Source: Heterotrichella gracilis
Taxonomy: Eukaryota; Sar; Xanthophyceae; Tribonematales; Xanthonemataceae
Direction: 5' to 3'
DNA: 56,554 nt
NCBI GenBank assembly: GCA_032358255.1
Contig: JAULBX010025763.1
Coordinates: forward strand, 1-56,554
Position 1 is the stretch's first letter; each line of letters starts with the position of its first letter. The notes beneath the pieces were generated by a model. The model did no database searches. It had not been told where the DNA came from and saw nothing but the letters and a program-made list of their open reading frames with translations. A program made the position numbers and the translations under genes. This document shows, one piece after another, positions 1-11,500 of the stretch.

Positions 1-79
1 GGCGCCGCATGTGCAAGACTGACTGCTAATCTGGCTATTTTGCTGGAATGCATGTAACTAACTAACTAACTAACTAATT
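1..79 (+). mobile_element. LINE (non-LTR retrotransposon) 3' end with TAAC-repeat tail
   Basis: Bases 3-29 encode R-R-M-C-K-T-D-C followed by a stop. This is identical to the C-terminus of the reverse-transcriptase-type reading frame in the LINE at 48036-48363. After a short 3' untranslated stretch the sequence ends in about five TAAC repeats (from about base 55). The element runs off the left edge, so its 5' extent is unknown. It probably sits in an intron of the U-box gene that follows. Identity of the family rests on near-identity to the better-preserved copy in this window. Confidence 0.85.
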
Positions 80-482
80 ACAAATGGTGGATTTGATCAA
101 ATGGACTACCCAAACTGCGGCACATACACCTTCTTGGTCCATACAAACCGGCGCAGGCAGTACTCCCAGGCTGGCTTGTTGTCCATGTGGTAGTCCAATT
201 GATCACAACTCCACCATCATAGTTACCCAGCATCATTGTGAAAATCTTGAAGGGACTGCTCTCATTGCGTTGATCACTGATGAGCCACAATTCGAACCCA
301 TGAATCCTAAATCTAAAGCACAGGTCTGTGCCCTGCACCGCGCTGTGTGGTGATGCCAAATTGGTAGCAAGGCACACCTACAGCAATTAGTGGACTTCCC
401 TTTGCTATTGCATACCAAGGCTTGATCTGAAGAGTTTATGGCAATGGTGAGCTGCATTTACTATCGTGGTGGTGATTTGCAG
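80..482. other. Presumed intron between the LINE tail and the first visible U-box-gene exon
   Basis: No exon recognised. An antisense open frame covers 78-377 but starts only at GTG and matches nothing I can name. An acceptor (TTTGCAG) ends at 482. Confidence 0.3.
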
Positions 483-3400
483 TGGTGGTTCCCAGATTGG
501 ATGCGTTGGATGCAATGGAGATGCTCCGGGGCACATTGAAGGGGGCGGAAAAGGCAATGCAGTTCTACCAGGAGTCCAAACAGGCACTGGCCAGGCTGCT
601 GCGGGAGGCCAATGACCCTGGGTAAGGGATTATGTTGCACAGGATTTACCATTTGTTTATCACTAATGAGCTGGGTTTACTTGAGTAGGGGATTATGTTG
701 GCCAGCCTGCTGTGGGGCTGAGACCCTAGACAAGGGTTTCTTGTCTCCCATGGCGCATAAAATAGGCCATTGCACATGACACAAGCCCTTGCCGCGGGTG
801 TGTGATAAACATGAATGGGCTATTTGCAAAATATGGCAACAAATGGCATAAAACCGTAACAGGATGAAATTGCTTGGTGTCGCTTCTGCAAAGCTGTCTG
901 ATGAACTGGTGCTTTACTGCTAAATTCTTGTAACTGACGCGGTGCGGTGCATTGTGGTTTTAAGCATCACCCAACGCTTCAAAGCCATTGCACTGCAATG
1001 CACTTAAATGGGGTTGATGCTACGCATCATCACTGGATACCACTTTGACAGCCGACCCTGCACTAAATCCAAATCAATAGCAGGAGTTCTTTCCTGCTGC
1101 CTCAAAGGCCAACACTTACCCTTGCTGCCCCTTGTATGCAGCTGCAGCATGGAGCAGCTGTGGGATTCCTGGGCCAAGCAGCTGAGTGGTCTGCTGGCTG
1201 AGACAGAGGCTGGCCTCGCCTCCAACCGAGAGCATGCATGGCACCAGCTGGAGTCACTGGTAGGTCGAGGGCAAGTCAGGGCTCCTACACACGTTTATAG
1301 TTTTCATGTGTATAAGGGCTGAATTTCAAGCTGTATGGGATTATATCAGCGCATCTTTTTGGTCTGTAAGGGAATCTGAACTGAAAATTGTGGATGGCAC
1401 TTCATCGTGGGTAGTGAATCGCCCATGATGAAGGGAGTCTATAACTCTATGGTGAGACATTGGGGTTGTAAATTATCAAACTTTGAAAACAAACAACTTT
1501 CCTCCCAACAATGATGTAGTAATGCCCTAGGATTGCAGTATTTGTGATCGGGAATATAGGGTCCTGTGGAATGCATCATGGCTATTATTAGTTGCAATAA
1601 ATTGCCCATGGGTTGCCTCTCATCCCAAATGCCAAAGGGGTACCCAGTGTGGCACTGCATGAACGCTAAAGCCTTTCATTTGCCTTCCCTGCAGCTCATC
1701 AGTGACAAACTACTGGAGACCAGGCGCAAGGCACACGTGCAAAACTCACGTGTTGAGGATCGGAGTCAAAATGGTTCTCCAGAGGAGTACCCTTCTGGTG
1801 TGATTGCCCAACACCTGACCTGGATGCAGCACGTGGGAGGGGTGCGTCGGGGAGCCTGAGGCGGTGTGGCGGGAGGGGTTAGGGTTTGGGTGTTGATGTT
1901 GCTGTTGGCATTGGGAATTTATGGGTTATGCATGGCAGCAGGCTAATCATGCAGAAATGTTGAATTTCCTTGTCACTATTATCCATCCCAGCCAATGATG
2001 GGTTGCTTTGCATAAGTTTGTGGCACACAGGGTTCCCTGAATTGGTGACAGGCATTTTGTGTTCCCATTGCAGGTGGTAGGACTAGTTGGATTTGCGGAG
2101 GAAGGCTGGTTCAAAACCCCAGATTGTAGCCCCACATTCTGCAGGACCATGTGGAGAAGTCAAACAGAATATTATGGGCCAGAGTTGTTTGGAAATGTAG
2201 TTGGTACGGTGAAGTCACAAATCATGAACTTTGTCTGAAAGCATGTGTTATGGCAGAAAAAAGACATTGTTCAGTGGCAAATCTGAACAGAGTGAGGGGG
2301 TCTGTATTATCTTTTTCTGTTTTTGTGGAGTTATGTACATCAGCAAAGGTCAGCAAGGAACAAAATCCAAAACATTGATTCAATATCGATTGGGGGTACA
2401 GTTGGCGCATACTAGCACATCAAGTGCAATGCTTCAGAAGAGAATCTCCCTGAGTGTTGTCTCGCATTTCAAGCACCTGAAAATTCAAGATTGACATCAA
2501 AATGCTTGCATTTCTGTGGTACAGCAAACCAGGGGGACCATACCACCATCCAGACAAGTATACGGCCGTCAGATTGTGAAATGCATGCTATATATAGTCC
2601 GAGTGGATGATACTAGCTTATGTTTTTGGCACCGCAGGGAATGTAGACATGCCTGGCAAGCCCCCGCCAGCGCCCCATCCACAAGCGGACATACTGCGGA
2701 GAGTTTCTTGTCAGACAGGCCACAGCCTGGGTATCAGCAGTGTCGACCTGATGATGGCAGATTCACGCCTGCAGAGCATATGTGCTGTCGGGTGTACGTT
2801 CAGGCTCGCTCAGGTGGGTTTGGTGCATGTGCACCAGGTACTGCCTGAGGTTGTAGTCAAGGTAAGTGCCTGGTCATTGGTAATTTAAATCCCACACAAG
2901 CAGGGGCACAAAGGGCTCGTTATGTGGAGGATGGTTGCCACAATAAGGTGCATTTTTTTGACGCTTTTTAGGAAATGCGACACGCATTTCATTCGTGCAC
3001 ATGCATACTTGTGCCAGGCTGTAAGGTCTGGGATTAGGCATGGCATCGCTTGCATGGCTATTGGGTACCAGAGCTCTGAGCAGCTTCAGAACCTGTGATG
3101 CTGATGGCAGTGGTGTATAACTGTTTAGCTGAACCAATTGGGTGACATTGGTTCATTCAGGATTGCCTCGACCAGCTTGCCAGCGCACGTCAGCAGGGCC
3201 AGCCCATGACTGCTGAGGAGGCAATGCTGGCTGTCAAGTCCAAGGAGGGTCCAGTCAGGTGCTTCAGACCCCACCTCAAGCCACCAGACACCTTTGCATA
3301 TGCTGCAGCGACTGAGCAACAGGTTAAGGTGCAAGTCAATGTGCACTACCTGCCCGATGACTTTGAGGAGGATATGGTGCAGCACATGCTCAACAAGCAG

Positions 3401-4709
3401 ACATTCACCAAGGTAAGAAATGGGCATTGTGACACTGCATAGCAGAGCTGTCAACCTCCGCGGTGTGCTATCAACACACTTCAAGCCATGCATGTTCCAG
3501 CTCCAGGTCGTTGCTCATTGCGAGGGATTCCTGCTGATACCACAAGGAATCCTCCTGACATGTGCTTTGTGATGACATCTTGTCAAGGACACTTCTCATT
3601 AGGGCTCTGTATGTGTCCGCATTGAGTGCCATGATATCATCAAGCGGCTGGTTTACCTGTCTTACATGTCTTCACCACTGCAATCGTTAGCCATTGTGAG
3701 GTTCCTCACATGTAGTCTGTGCTTGTTTGCGCACACAGGCTGCTCAGGCTCTGGTTCGGTATTGGAGGCATGAAGCCGGACTACTGGCCGTCAGCGCTCA
3801 GTTTGCCTTCAAGCAGTTTGTTCAGGCCTGCTGCTTTGATTTGGACAGGCATGTCTTCCCCTTGTACATGCAGTGCCTCAGGGCGCATGTGGACCGAGTC
3901 ATCACACACAATCTTGCAGCAGAAGGCCTGGTACGTGTTTGTAATCACATAGCGTCATCGCCAGTTGCTGCAGATTACATATGCTCTGGTTGTTCATCAT
4001 CTGCTACAAAGCCTACATTTGGATACCAAGTCGTTCCACAGGCTGAGCTGAGCGCAGGTCTTGGTACATTGCCTGGCTGCCGCATGTGTACGTCAGAATG
4101 CAGCTGATCACCTTGCAACACATGCCACACGCTGAGCTACTGATGTGAACCCTCCACAGGCTACTGAGTCCGCAGAGAGGGCCACTGCTGCTGCCGCTGA
4201 GCAGTTGCTGCGTGAGGAGGAGCATCAGAAGGATCAGGAGGCAGCCAAGGCAAGGAAGAAAGCAGACAAGAAAGCAAAGCAGGCAGCGGCAGCAGCAGCA
4301 GCAGCAGCTCGAGCAGCTGAGCATCATTGTGACCCCGCACATCTGTGAGATAAATCGTGGCTCTGCTGTGCATAGAGCCATTCATGACATGGCATTGCGG
4401 GTGTGCAATTTGTCACTGCGATGCAAGCAACTTGCATGGCACAGGTGCAATAGGTACACCACATGTGCATGCACACTGCCACCCTGCTGCTGAGGTATCA
4501 TGTCCTGGGTTGTGCAGGAGCTGCTGCGTGACCCCGTGATTGCCGCTGACGGGCACACCTACGAGGCCGCCGCGCTGCGCGACTGGCTGGCGCACCACAA
4601 CACCTCCCCCGTCACGGGGGCGCCCCTGGAGCACAGCCACCTGTTCCCAAACCACGCTGTGCGGTCAGCCATTGCGGCGCTGAAGGAGGAGATGGGCAGA
4701 AGCACGTGA
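483..4709 (+). CDS. Coiled-coil protein with C-terminal U-box (putative E3 ubiquitin ligase), 5' end outside window
   Basis: Exons read by phase: 483-621, 1142-1259, 1695-1841, 2074-2197, 2638-2813, 3161-3412, 3739-3930, about 4160-4344, and 4518-4709 (TGA). The last exon is a U-box: ELLRDPVIAADGHTYE, then an A-A-L-R-D-W-L helix and SPVTGAPL, as in plant U-box E3 ligases that recruit E2 enzymes. The preceding exon is an Ala/Lys/Glu-rich helix (AKARKKADKKAKQ) followed by polyalanine encoded by GCA repeats. The first three visible exons are 139, 118 and 147 nt, exactly the lengths and phases of exons at 12190, 12916 and 13374 in the MYND gene, and encode similar sequences, so the two are paralogues. 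The F-x-C-P-I start of the U-box fold is not recognisable and the junction before 4518 is unresolved. E3 activity is therefore inferred and loss of function is possible. Substrates are unknown. Confidence 0.75.
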
Positions 4710-6452
4710 AGCACATGTGTAGGGTTGTCACAAGAAGCTAGTAGCAAGTGGGGCTGCCGCAGCTATGCTACTGGTTGCCACCGATGACACCCATTGCATT
4801 ACATTAAATTTTCATTAATCGGTCCACATTTGACCACATACAGCCAAGGCGAGCTTACTATTTTTGGTATTTTCTGCTGGCTTTGTTTTCTTGCAAAACA
4901 TTGTTATATGAAATTACTGCCGCAATTGTTGAGTACCTTCTTTGATCTTCGAGCTTCTCAACACGCTTGCATGCATGCCCATGCAGAAAACGTTTGAAAA
5001 TGCTACAAATGACTGTCAAATATGGGGGTGCCGGTGCCTGGCATTGCCTCACTTCATTTTTGCACACACGCATTGCCGTTTTTCTTTGCTTGTGGGCAGC
5101 ATGTGCATGACATGTGTCCCTTGCTTGAGATTCAGATAGTCAATGAGACAGACATAATCTCCCCTGCACACTTTAGACTGCATGCGTTTCCACGGACCAC
5201 CTTTCGCCAATACCTCTGCATCCACTTGTCCTCCATGGCATGCTCGTGCAGCTGCTCATGGCTCCTTTCTGAGGCTCACCCTCGATCACCCATGGGAACC
5301 CATGTTGAGTTAGCTTGTTCATGGGTTCATTGCAAACAAAGCAGAGCTGGGTGGTTCAAGCTGCGGGCCGAGTACGCTATGGTCCAGCCAAGCAAAGTGA
5401 GAACCAGTTTCCTGTAACACCACCTCCATATATCATCGCTGAATGGGTGACTACCCATTCTACCACCGCAGTATTTGCTCCGTGCATTGGTACACCTGAC
5501 TGACTTTTGAGGACTCGGTTCTTTCGTCTTTACTTGCCCATTCAAAGGGGCATTGCCCCTAAACAAAAGATGGAAATAACAGCAGAAAAAGAAAATAATT
5601 TCAAAATTTGTCAGGGGACGAAGCAATGGCCGGAAACGAGGACGCCTTCGGTTGTCAGACAGGCGAGTACTGCTGCAGCACAAAAAAGCTGGCAAACGGC
5701 ACATTGCTGTGCGGTGGTGTCCTCACCCTCGTGCAAGGTGGACGTTTCTACCTTGTGCTTGTGCTTGAAGGTATATATACACCAAGGGCGTTTCCGCTGC
5801 AGGCAGGCGGCCAGACTTTGGTGGGTACCCCTTCACCGGAAGCCCGCACACATTGCAAACCACGGCGCACCCCGAGGCAGTCCCAGTATACCGAGCAGAT
5901 ACATACCCCAGAGGTAACTTGCCACCTCTGGTACACCCATAGACGTTTCCTGAAGTCCTGCATTGGCATAAGTCGGCACTGGAGCATCGCACATCACGCG
6001 TGAAGTGCGAGTCCCTTGAAAGCGTTGTTGCCAGCTGGCTGTTTGTAGGGCTCCATTGCATCCAAAACAGCATATATTCGAACAGCTCACGTTTGATAAA
6101 GCTTGCCCAGTTTGACGGATGCACGCTATAGACAAAAGTTGCTACTGCCCACTTGCCCATCAATAATCCATTGATGCCATATTAAAAAACTGGGTTACTA
6201 GGGCTCAAGGTGTCTAATAGAGCAGGGTGTCACGTATTGCCACCTTACAACCAGGCGTGGGGGACCGTGTGTGCACTGAAAAGTTGCAAAACTAGGTTAC
6301 TCACCACTTTGTACAGGGCTCCATCAAAACTGCTGAGAATCTCCTTGCAACAAATGCACACAGATTACCCGAGATTGCCTTGAAAATTTTTCCTAGCTGC
6401 TACTTTCGCATCTATGCCATAATTGCCGTAATTTCTCACATGCAGATCCACC
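4710..6452. other. Intergenic region, no supported gene
   Basis: Contains the U-box 3' UTR and CHRD promoter. An ATG frame from 5608 (MSGDEAMAGNEDAFGC...) ends near a possible donor at about 5769 and overlaps an antisense frame (5723-6163). Neither has recognisable domains. A TATATATA-like stretch lies at 5772-5778. I do not call a gene here. Confidence 0.4.
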
Positions 6453-6989
6453 ATGACGCGTGCCGCTCTACTGCTATCCGTGCTGGTGGCGATTGCATCA
6501 GTGGCCTCAGCAGCAAAAGCAAAGCTAAGTACACAGCACAAAACCCCCACGCCAACCCCAGCCACTGGTATTTATTGGGCATCTGGTGCAGTGCTGGGCA
6601 AGAATGTGCAGCCATCCGTGAAGAATGCGGCCAAGGGAACTGTCACAGTCCTCCTCAGCGGCACCCGCCTCACCTATGCCATCACGGTCAGCGGGTTAAA
6701 GGATGTGACAGGCTTGACCTTCAAAAGTGCAGTGACAGGGCGCGCTTTCCCGGAGAAAAGCCTGGTGGTGGATGAAATTGTGACCCGCTCCAAAAAGCAC
6801 GTGGTGGACAGCAGCAAGAAGCCAATAATCGTGCGAGGTGTGGTGAACCTGTCAGGTGCCACCGCAAAGGCCTTTGCCAACAACCAGGCGTACCTGCTCG
6901 TGAAAACGCGGTCCAAGAGCAGCGGGGCAGCGCGCGCAAACCTTTTCGTGTACAAGAAACAGCTGCCCACCACCACCCCAAAGTCATAG
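6453..6989 (+). CDS. Secreted CHRD-domain-like protein, intronless
   Basis: A 178-residue protein. Residues 1-20 (M-T-R then a long A/L/V-rich stretch ending A-S-A) form a signal peptide with an A-x-A cleavage site. A short Thr/Pro linker (KTPTPTPA) follows. Residues about 50-170 show the CHRD (chordin-type) beta pattern: L-S-G-T-R-L-T-Y-A-I-T-V-S-G-L early, and a final strand pair A-Y-L-L-V-K-T...A-R-A-N-L-F-V that corresponds to the usual Y-V-N-V-H-T...G-E-I-R-G block. The family's His/Gly in that block are replaced by Lys/Ala, so it is a divergent member. It is likely extracellular or in the cell wall; the molecular role is unknown. The ATG (ACCATGA) gives the signal peptide directly. It is the only intronless gene in the window, which could mean retrocopy origin, although no poly(A) tail is seen. 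Confidence 0.75.
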   Translation: MTRAALLLSVLVAIASVASAAKAKLSTQHKTPTPTPATGIYWASGAVLGKNVQPSVKNAAKGTVTVLLSGTRLTYAITVSGLKDVTGLTFKSAVTGRAFPEKSLVVDEIVTRSKKHVVDSSKKPIIVRGVVNLSGATAKAFANNQAYLLVKTRSKSSGAARANLFVYKKQLPTTTPKS

Positions 6990-8577
6990 ATATGCGTGGG
7001 CCCCCCGATCCGCAGGCTGCCCGATGCGGAGCTTGAACAAACCTGGTGTGAAAGGCCCGGGTTATAATTAGCGCTCTGATGAGAGGCAGGTTGTGTCAGT
7101 AGGTCAATGTAGCAAACATACTCCGAGTTTTTTGGCAATCATTGTGGTCAGGCTTGTAGCTTGTGCCTTACTAATTAAGACCGATCATTTTGTTTTTTCA
7201 ATTTGTTGCCTAAATTGAGGTTGGTTGCAAGCTTTGTGGTAATCTGTCATGGCAATTTCAGGCATATGCATTTGATAGCAAAGCTATGTCAATCAGACTC
7301 AATCCCACTGGCAGTATGTGCAGACTGCAACAACCTTGTGGCAATTGATGACTGATAGAAGGAGAAAAAAAGAAGTGGAAGCGGAGTTAGGGGGCCACTC
7401 AGCGGCTGAAACTCATTGTCACTCCACTGAGTCCTTACACCGTACCTGTCAGAGGAACCTATTTTGTTGCGAAGTAAGCTGATCCATTTGTATCATCGTC
7501 AACCTTTGCTAGGTGATGGCATTGCCATCGATGGATCCTTTGTACTTCGTATTGCAAATCTGACATGTCTTTGACTTCAAGTAAATAACAGTTGTACGTT
7601 AGTGCTATGGATGGCAACCACTTGAAAGTGAAGAATAACGTGATCATCTGCAAAACCTACTTCAAGTAGCTGGATACCCCTTGGAACACATACCTAGAAA
7701 CACCATTGTGCTTGGAGTGGGAGGGACCATTTTTGTGGACTATCTAACTAAACTCATGGAACTGGGGGTGTCCAAATCAGAGGCGGAAAAGACGCTGACC
7801 AAGATACATTTCACATCAGTCATATGGCTACACAAAACAAATTGCTTCAAGTTGCACTGCAACAGCCAGCACACATCAAGACGAGGGTAGGTTGATCTAC
7901 CACCCTGTACTCCTGATGTTCCCGCACCATAAAGGAGTGCACCAGCCGCTTAGCAAGCGACTGATTGCGACCAGTAGACCCTGTTGCAGCAACCCTGTGC
8001 AGATTCCATTTGTGCAGAATCCTCAACAAGGTTGTACCTACGTTACGGGAGCTTTGTGTAATTGTCAACTCATTTGCCATCATGGGGTCCCTTTGCTCAG
8101 CCCTGTCAGCCCACGCCGCGCTGGTGCGCACCCACGCCCGCATGCCCACCGCAATACATATACTGACAGACACTATTGAGGGCTGCGCTTAGGTGCTATG
8201 CCCTTGATACCCACGCCATGTTCCACTGGTTGCTGCCCGTGATGTGCAGCCGTGTATGAGGGTCTTGCAAGAGTATGAGGTTCGTGTAAGAGGGTCTTAC
8301 ATGTATCTTCCTGGGGCGAAAACGATATCTGTGCCCTAATTTAGGGTTCTGGCTATGGCAATTGCCCGGAGTTTTGCCAGAGCACAGAGACTACAGCGAG
8401 CACAGAGCACAGATAGTTGAACGGGTATTGAGAAGAGGGTAATGTCAACACCACAAGTTGTCGCTGCGCACCTTACGAAAATGCTTTGCAAGGAGTGAGT
8501 AGGGGCTTGGCAGTTGGTAGGCACATGCCTCGGGGTGCGAAGTGAGCCGCGTTTGAACTAGAACCACATGTGCAATC
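6990..8577. other. Intergenic region with one orphan reading frame
   Basis: From about 7654 to 7890 a plus-strand frame reads L-L-Q-V-A-G-Y-P-L-E-H-I-P-R-N-T, then IVLGVGGTIFVDYLTKLMEL and a charged helix (SKSEAEKTLTKIHF). It has protein-like composition but no recognisable family and no start or splice context. It could be a transposon or gene relic. The rest shows nothing. A purine-rich patch lies at 7360-7380. Confidence 0.3.
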
Positions 8578-11500
8578 ATGGGGAAGTCCTCAAAGAAAAA
8601 GGTGCAAAGTGGTTTCGTAGAGGCAGGTGATGTGGCATCGGTTCAGAGGCTCGTGGAGGTGCGTCATGCCTGCAATGCATGCATGTGGCATAGCGTATGC
8701 ACCCCCAGAGCGCCACAAAACAAGTTGCAACGCAAAGAATGCAATATGTGCATTTCAAAGAAGTATAGTCGACAAGTTCAGGCGGTGTGTTCGGTCCTTA
8801 TCGAAGCCTGAGATTGCACATGCATGCATTGGCACTATGCCATTGCGCAGCTTCAAAAGGCCTGCTGCGCACATAGCACGATGCATCGCCAACTATCTCG
8901 TGCCAACTCTAACACAGCAAGCCTTGCGGGTGCGCCTCAATGCGTACTTCACGTGTGTGGTGCAGGGAGACGCAACTTGGCAGGATGAGCAAACCTTCGC
9001 ATTGGCTTGCTTTACTTCGAACCCGGACCATGCCTGTGGACTATACTGCGTACAAGCCACCGAGCTCTCAGGACGGGCAGATGAGCTGCCCTCCCATGAA
9101 ATCTGTGAGCGGCTCCACAAACTGTGTTTTGCCAACTCGCTTGGGCATACCCATGGCATGGGCCTTGAACCTGGCCATCTGCCATCGGCCTTCAACCACC
9201 CTGGCTGTGTGCGTTGCAGCCACGCTGGGACACTCGACCCTGGTCTCGGGGCGGCCTGGCATCGGCCACCTGCTGAAAGCCACGCGCGCCACAGATGGTA
9301 CTGGCAGCAGGGCGTGGTTCTGCCCCTTGTGCCCCGGGGGCCTCGACACGAACGCATATCAGGGCACCCACCAGCTGCTGCAGCACTTTTTGGAGGCGCA
9401 CCAGCACTTCCAGCCCCTGTTCAAGCAGCTGCTGCTGCCGCAGTGCAGCCCTGGCGCAAAGGAGGATGTCGAGAAGGGGAAGATAATACGGGAGGCAGTG
9501 CAGAGGATGGGGCGTGCATGGTACGGTCCCACCACTCCACACCCTGAAGCCCAGTTCCAAAATATGAGTGGATTGCGACACTCACGCACAACAACGCACA
9601 ACAATGGCGGACTCCTGACACCCAGATTGTTGCTTCACACTGCAAATGGACAAGCTCACACCCTCTTCATGGTCAAAACACAAATCCTATTACAAAACCC
9701 TAAACCCTGACGTGGCTTCCCACTGTGCAGGGCTCACACCCTCTCCATGGTCACCGAGCGGTCAAAGTTTGCGCAGCGCCTATTCTGGCAAGGGCTGGAG
9801 GATGAGCTGGATGGGAAACGCCAACTCTCCACCTCCCCGCTCCCCTCCACCAAGCATCTGTTCCTGTTCAACATATATGCCGTGTGTGTCAAGGCAACCC
9901 TCACGCACCGCTTGCTGTAAGTACCCTGATGGAGGTTTTGAGGGCAATTTGAGTTGCTCACTCGTGGCAAGGCAGCTGCTGTTGCCGATGCTAAAGTATA
10001 CGATGGGTTCAATGGCCAACTGTGCACTGTCGGTCTGAAATATCTATGTAGTGTATGCCACAAATTCAGTTGGACCTTGAAGGTTTCAACCCATTGCTTC
10101 CTATTGCTGACTGATTCTGACTGTGGAATGGTTCCCCAACAAAACAAAACAATTGGCTTTTCTTGATGTGTGTGCTTGTTGCGGCAGGGCGGCGTGCACT
10201 GTCATGCCCATCCTGCACAGCGCTGCCAAGACCCTCACTGGGGTACCGCAGGACGAGGAGCTGCCCCAAGAGCACCGTAAGCAGGTGTGCTGCTAGCTGA
10301 AAACCCTTGAGAAACCCTTGAGAAACCATGTGATACCAACTCTCCCAGATACCGTGGCAATGTGCTCTGGGACACCCTGAACACCAACCCTCTGGAAACC
10401 ACGAAGTGAATTTTGCGCTATGCATGCATACTGCCATACATGTAAGTGACGGCAACCCTCTCCCTCCCTTCAGGTGCTTGCAATCATTTACCGAGAGGCC
10501 AACCCCCACCAGATGTGGGTGGTGTGTCACAGGATACAGGAGGTGGCCAGGGGGATGGGGGCACACCTGGAGTGCATTGAGTGGAATCATGATGGGGGAT
10601 CAGAGCTCATGGTATGGCTGCATGGGGGCGGGGGTAGCACAGGGCATAGGTCCCAATTGAGACGGGGTGCAGCTGCTGGGTGTTGCCACTGCACGCCACA
10701 TTTAAGCTCAGTCATTTCGTACAGATTCGTCACCCACGTCCTCCTTATCAGGCCTTCACCATTTTCGAGTGTGTCCCAAGTGCAATTGGGTTGCTTATCA
10801 GGCCTTCACCATTTTCTAAGTGTGTCCCAAGTGTAATTGGGTTGTTCTTAGTAATCAGGGCAATACCTGTCCCCATGGATGTATTCAAATGGCAGTGCAC
10901 AGCATTTCACGGGGTCACAATAGCCAAACTGGTCATGTTGGCAGCTTACACATTTGTGCATTGCCAGAACGGATAGGTTCTGGATATCCCATTTTCTACG
11001 CGACCAATGCAACTGCATGGACCCGTGGTTCCTGCAATCTACTATCCGCTTAGTCTCAACAATATTTGGTTGCTTGCAGGCGCCTGCAGATAAGCCTAGG
11101 GTCTTTCACCATGAGGAGATTATTGATGTGGATGGAGTCATATCCCCAGGCTACGTGACTTTCAGCCATGCCTGGCTAGACCAACTGGTCGCCTCGCTGG
11201 GCACTCTAGGGCAGGTAAGCCTTGCGCCAGATGTGACTATTACTCATGTAGTTAGCAACATGCATTCCAGCAATACAGCCACAATAGCAGTCCGCCGTGC
11301 ACACGCGGCGCAAGTAGTCGATGTAAGAATGAAACCCTGCACGGAGGTTGCTGGCTGGACGTTTTTGGCTGCTGTGGGGTACCGGCCCCATTGCGGCTTG
11401 CAATGAGTCGAAAACGTCCCAAATCAAATATTCTAAATCCCCCCTCAAAAGGTTCTCAAATCCCAATCAAACTTTTTCATATCTTAACCAAAGGTCCTCC

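Noticed and set aside
78..377. Antisense 99-residue frame with protein-like composition
   Set aside because: Starts at GTG, no splice sites, no recognisable family; insufficient for a call.
8627..9547. Single 306-residue frame over the start of the MYND gene
   Set aside because: Phase shows two exons in different frames joined across intron 9105-9219 (115 nt, GTGAGC...TTGCAG); the long frame is only partly coding.
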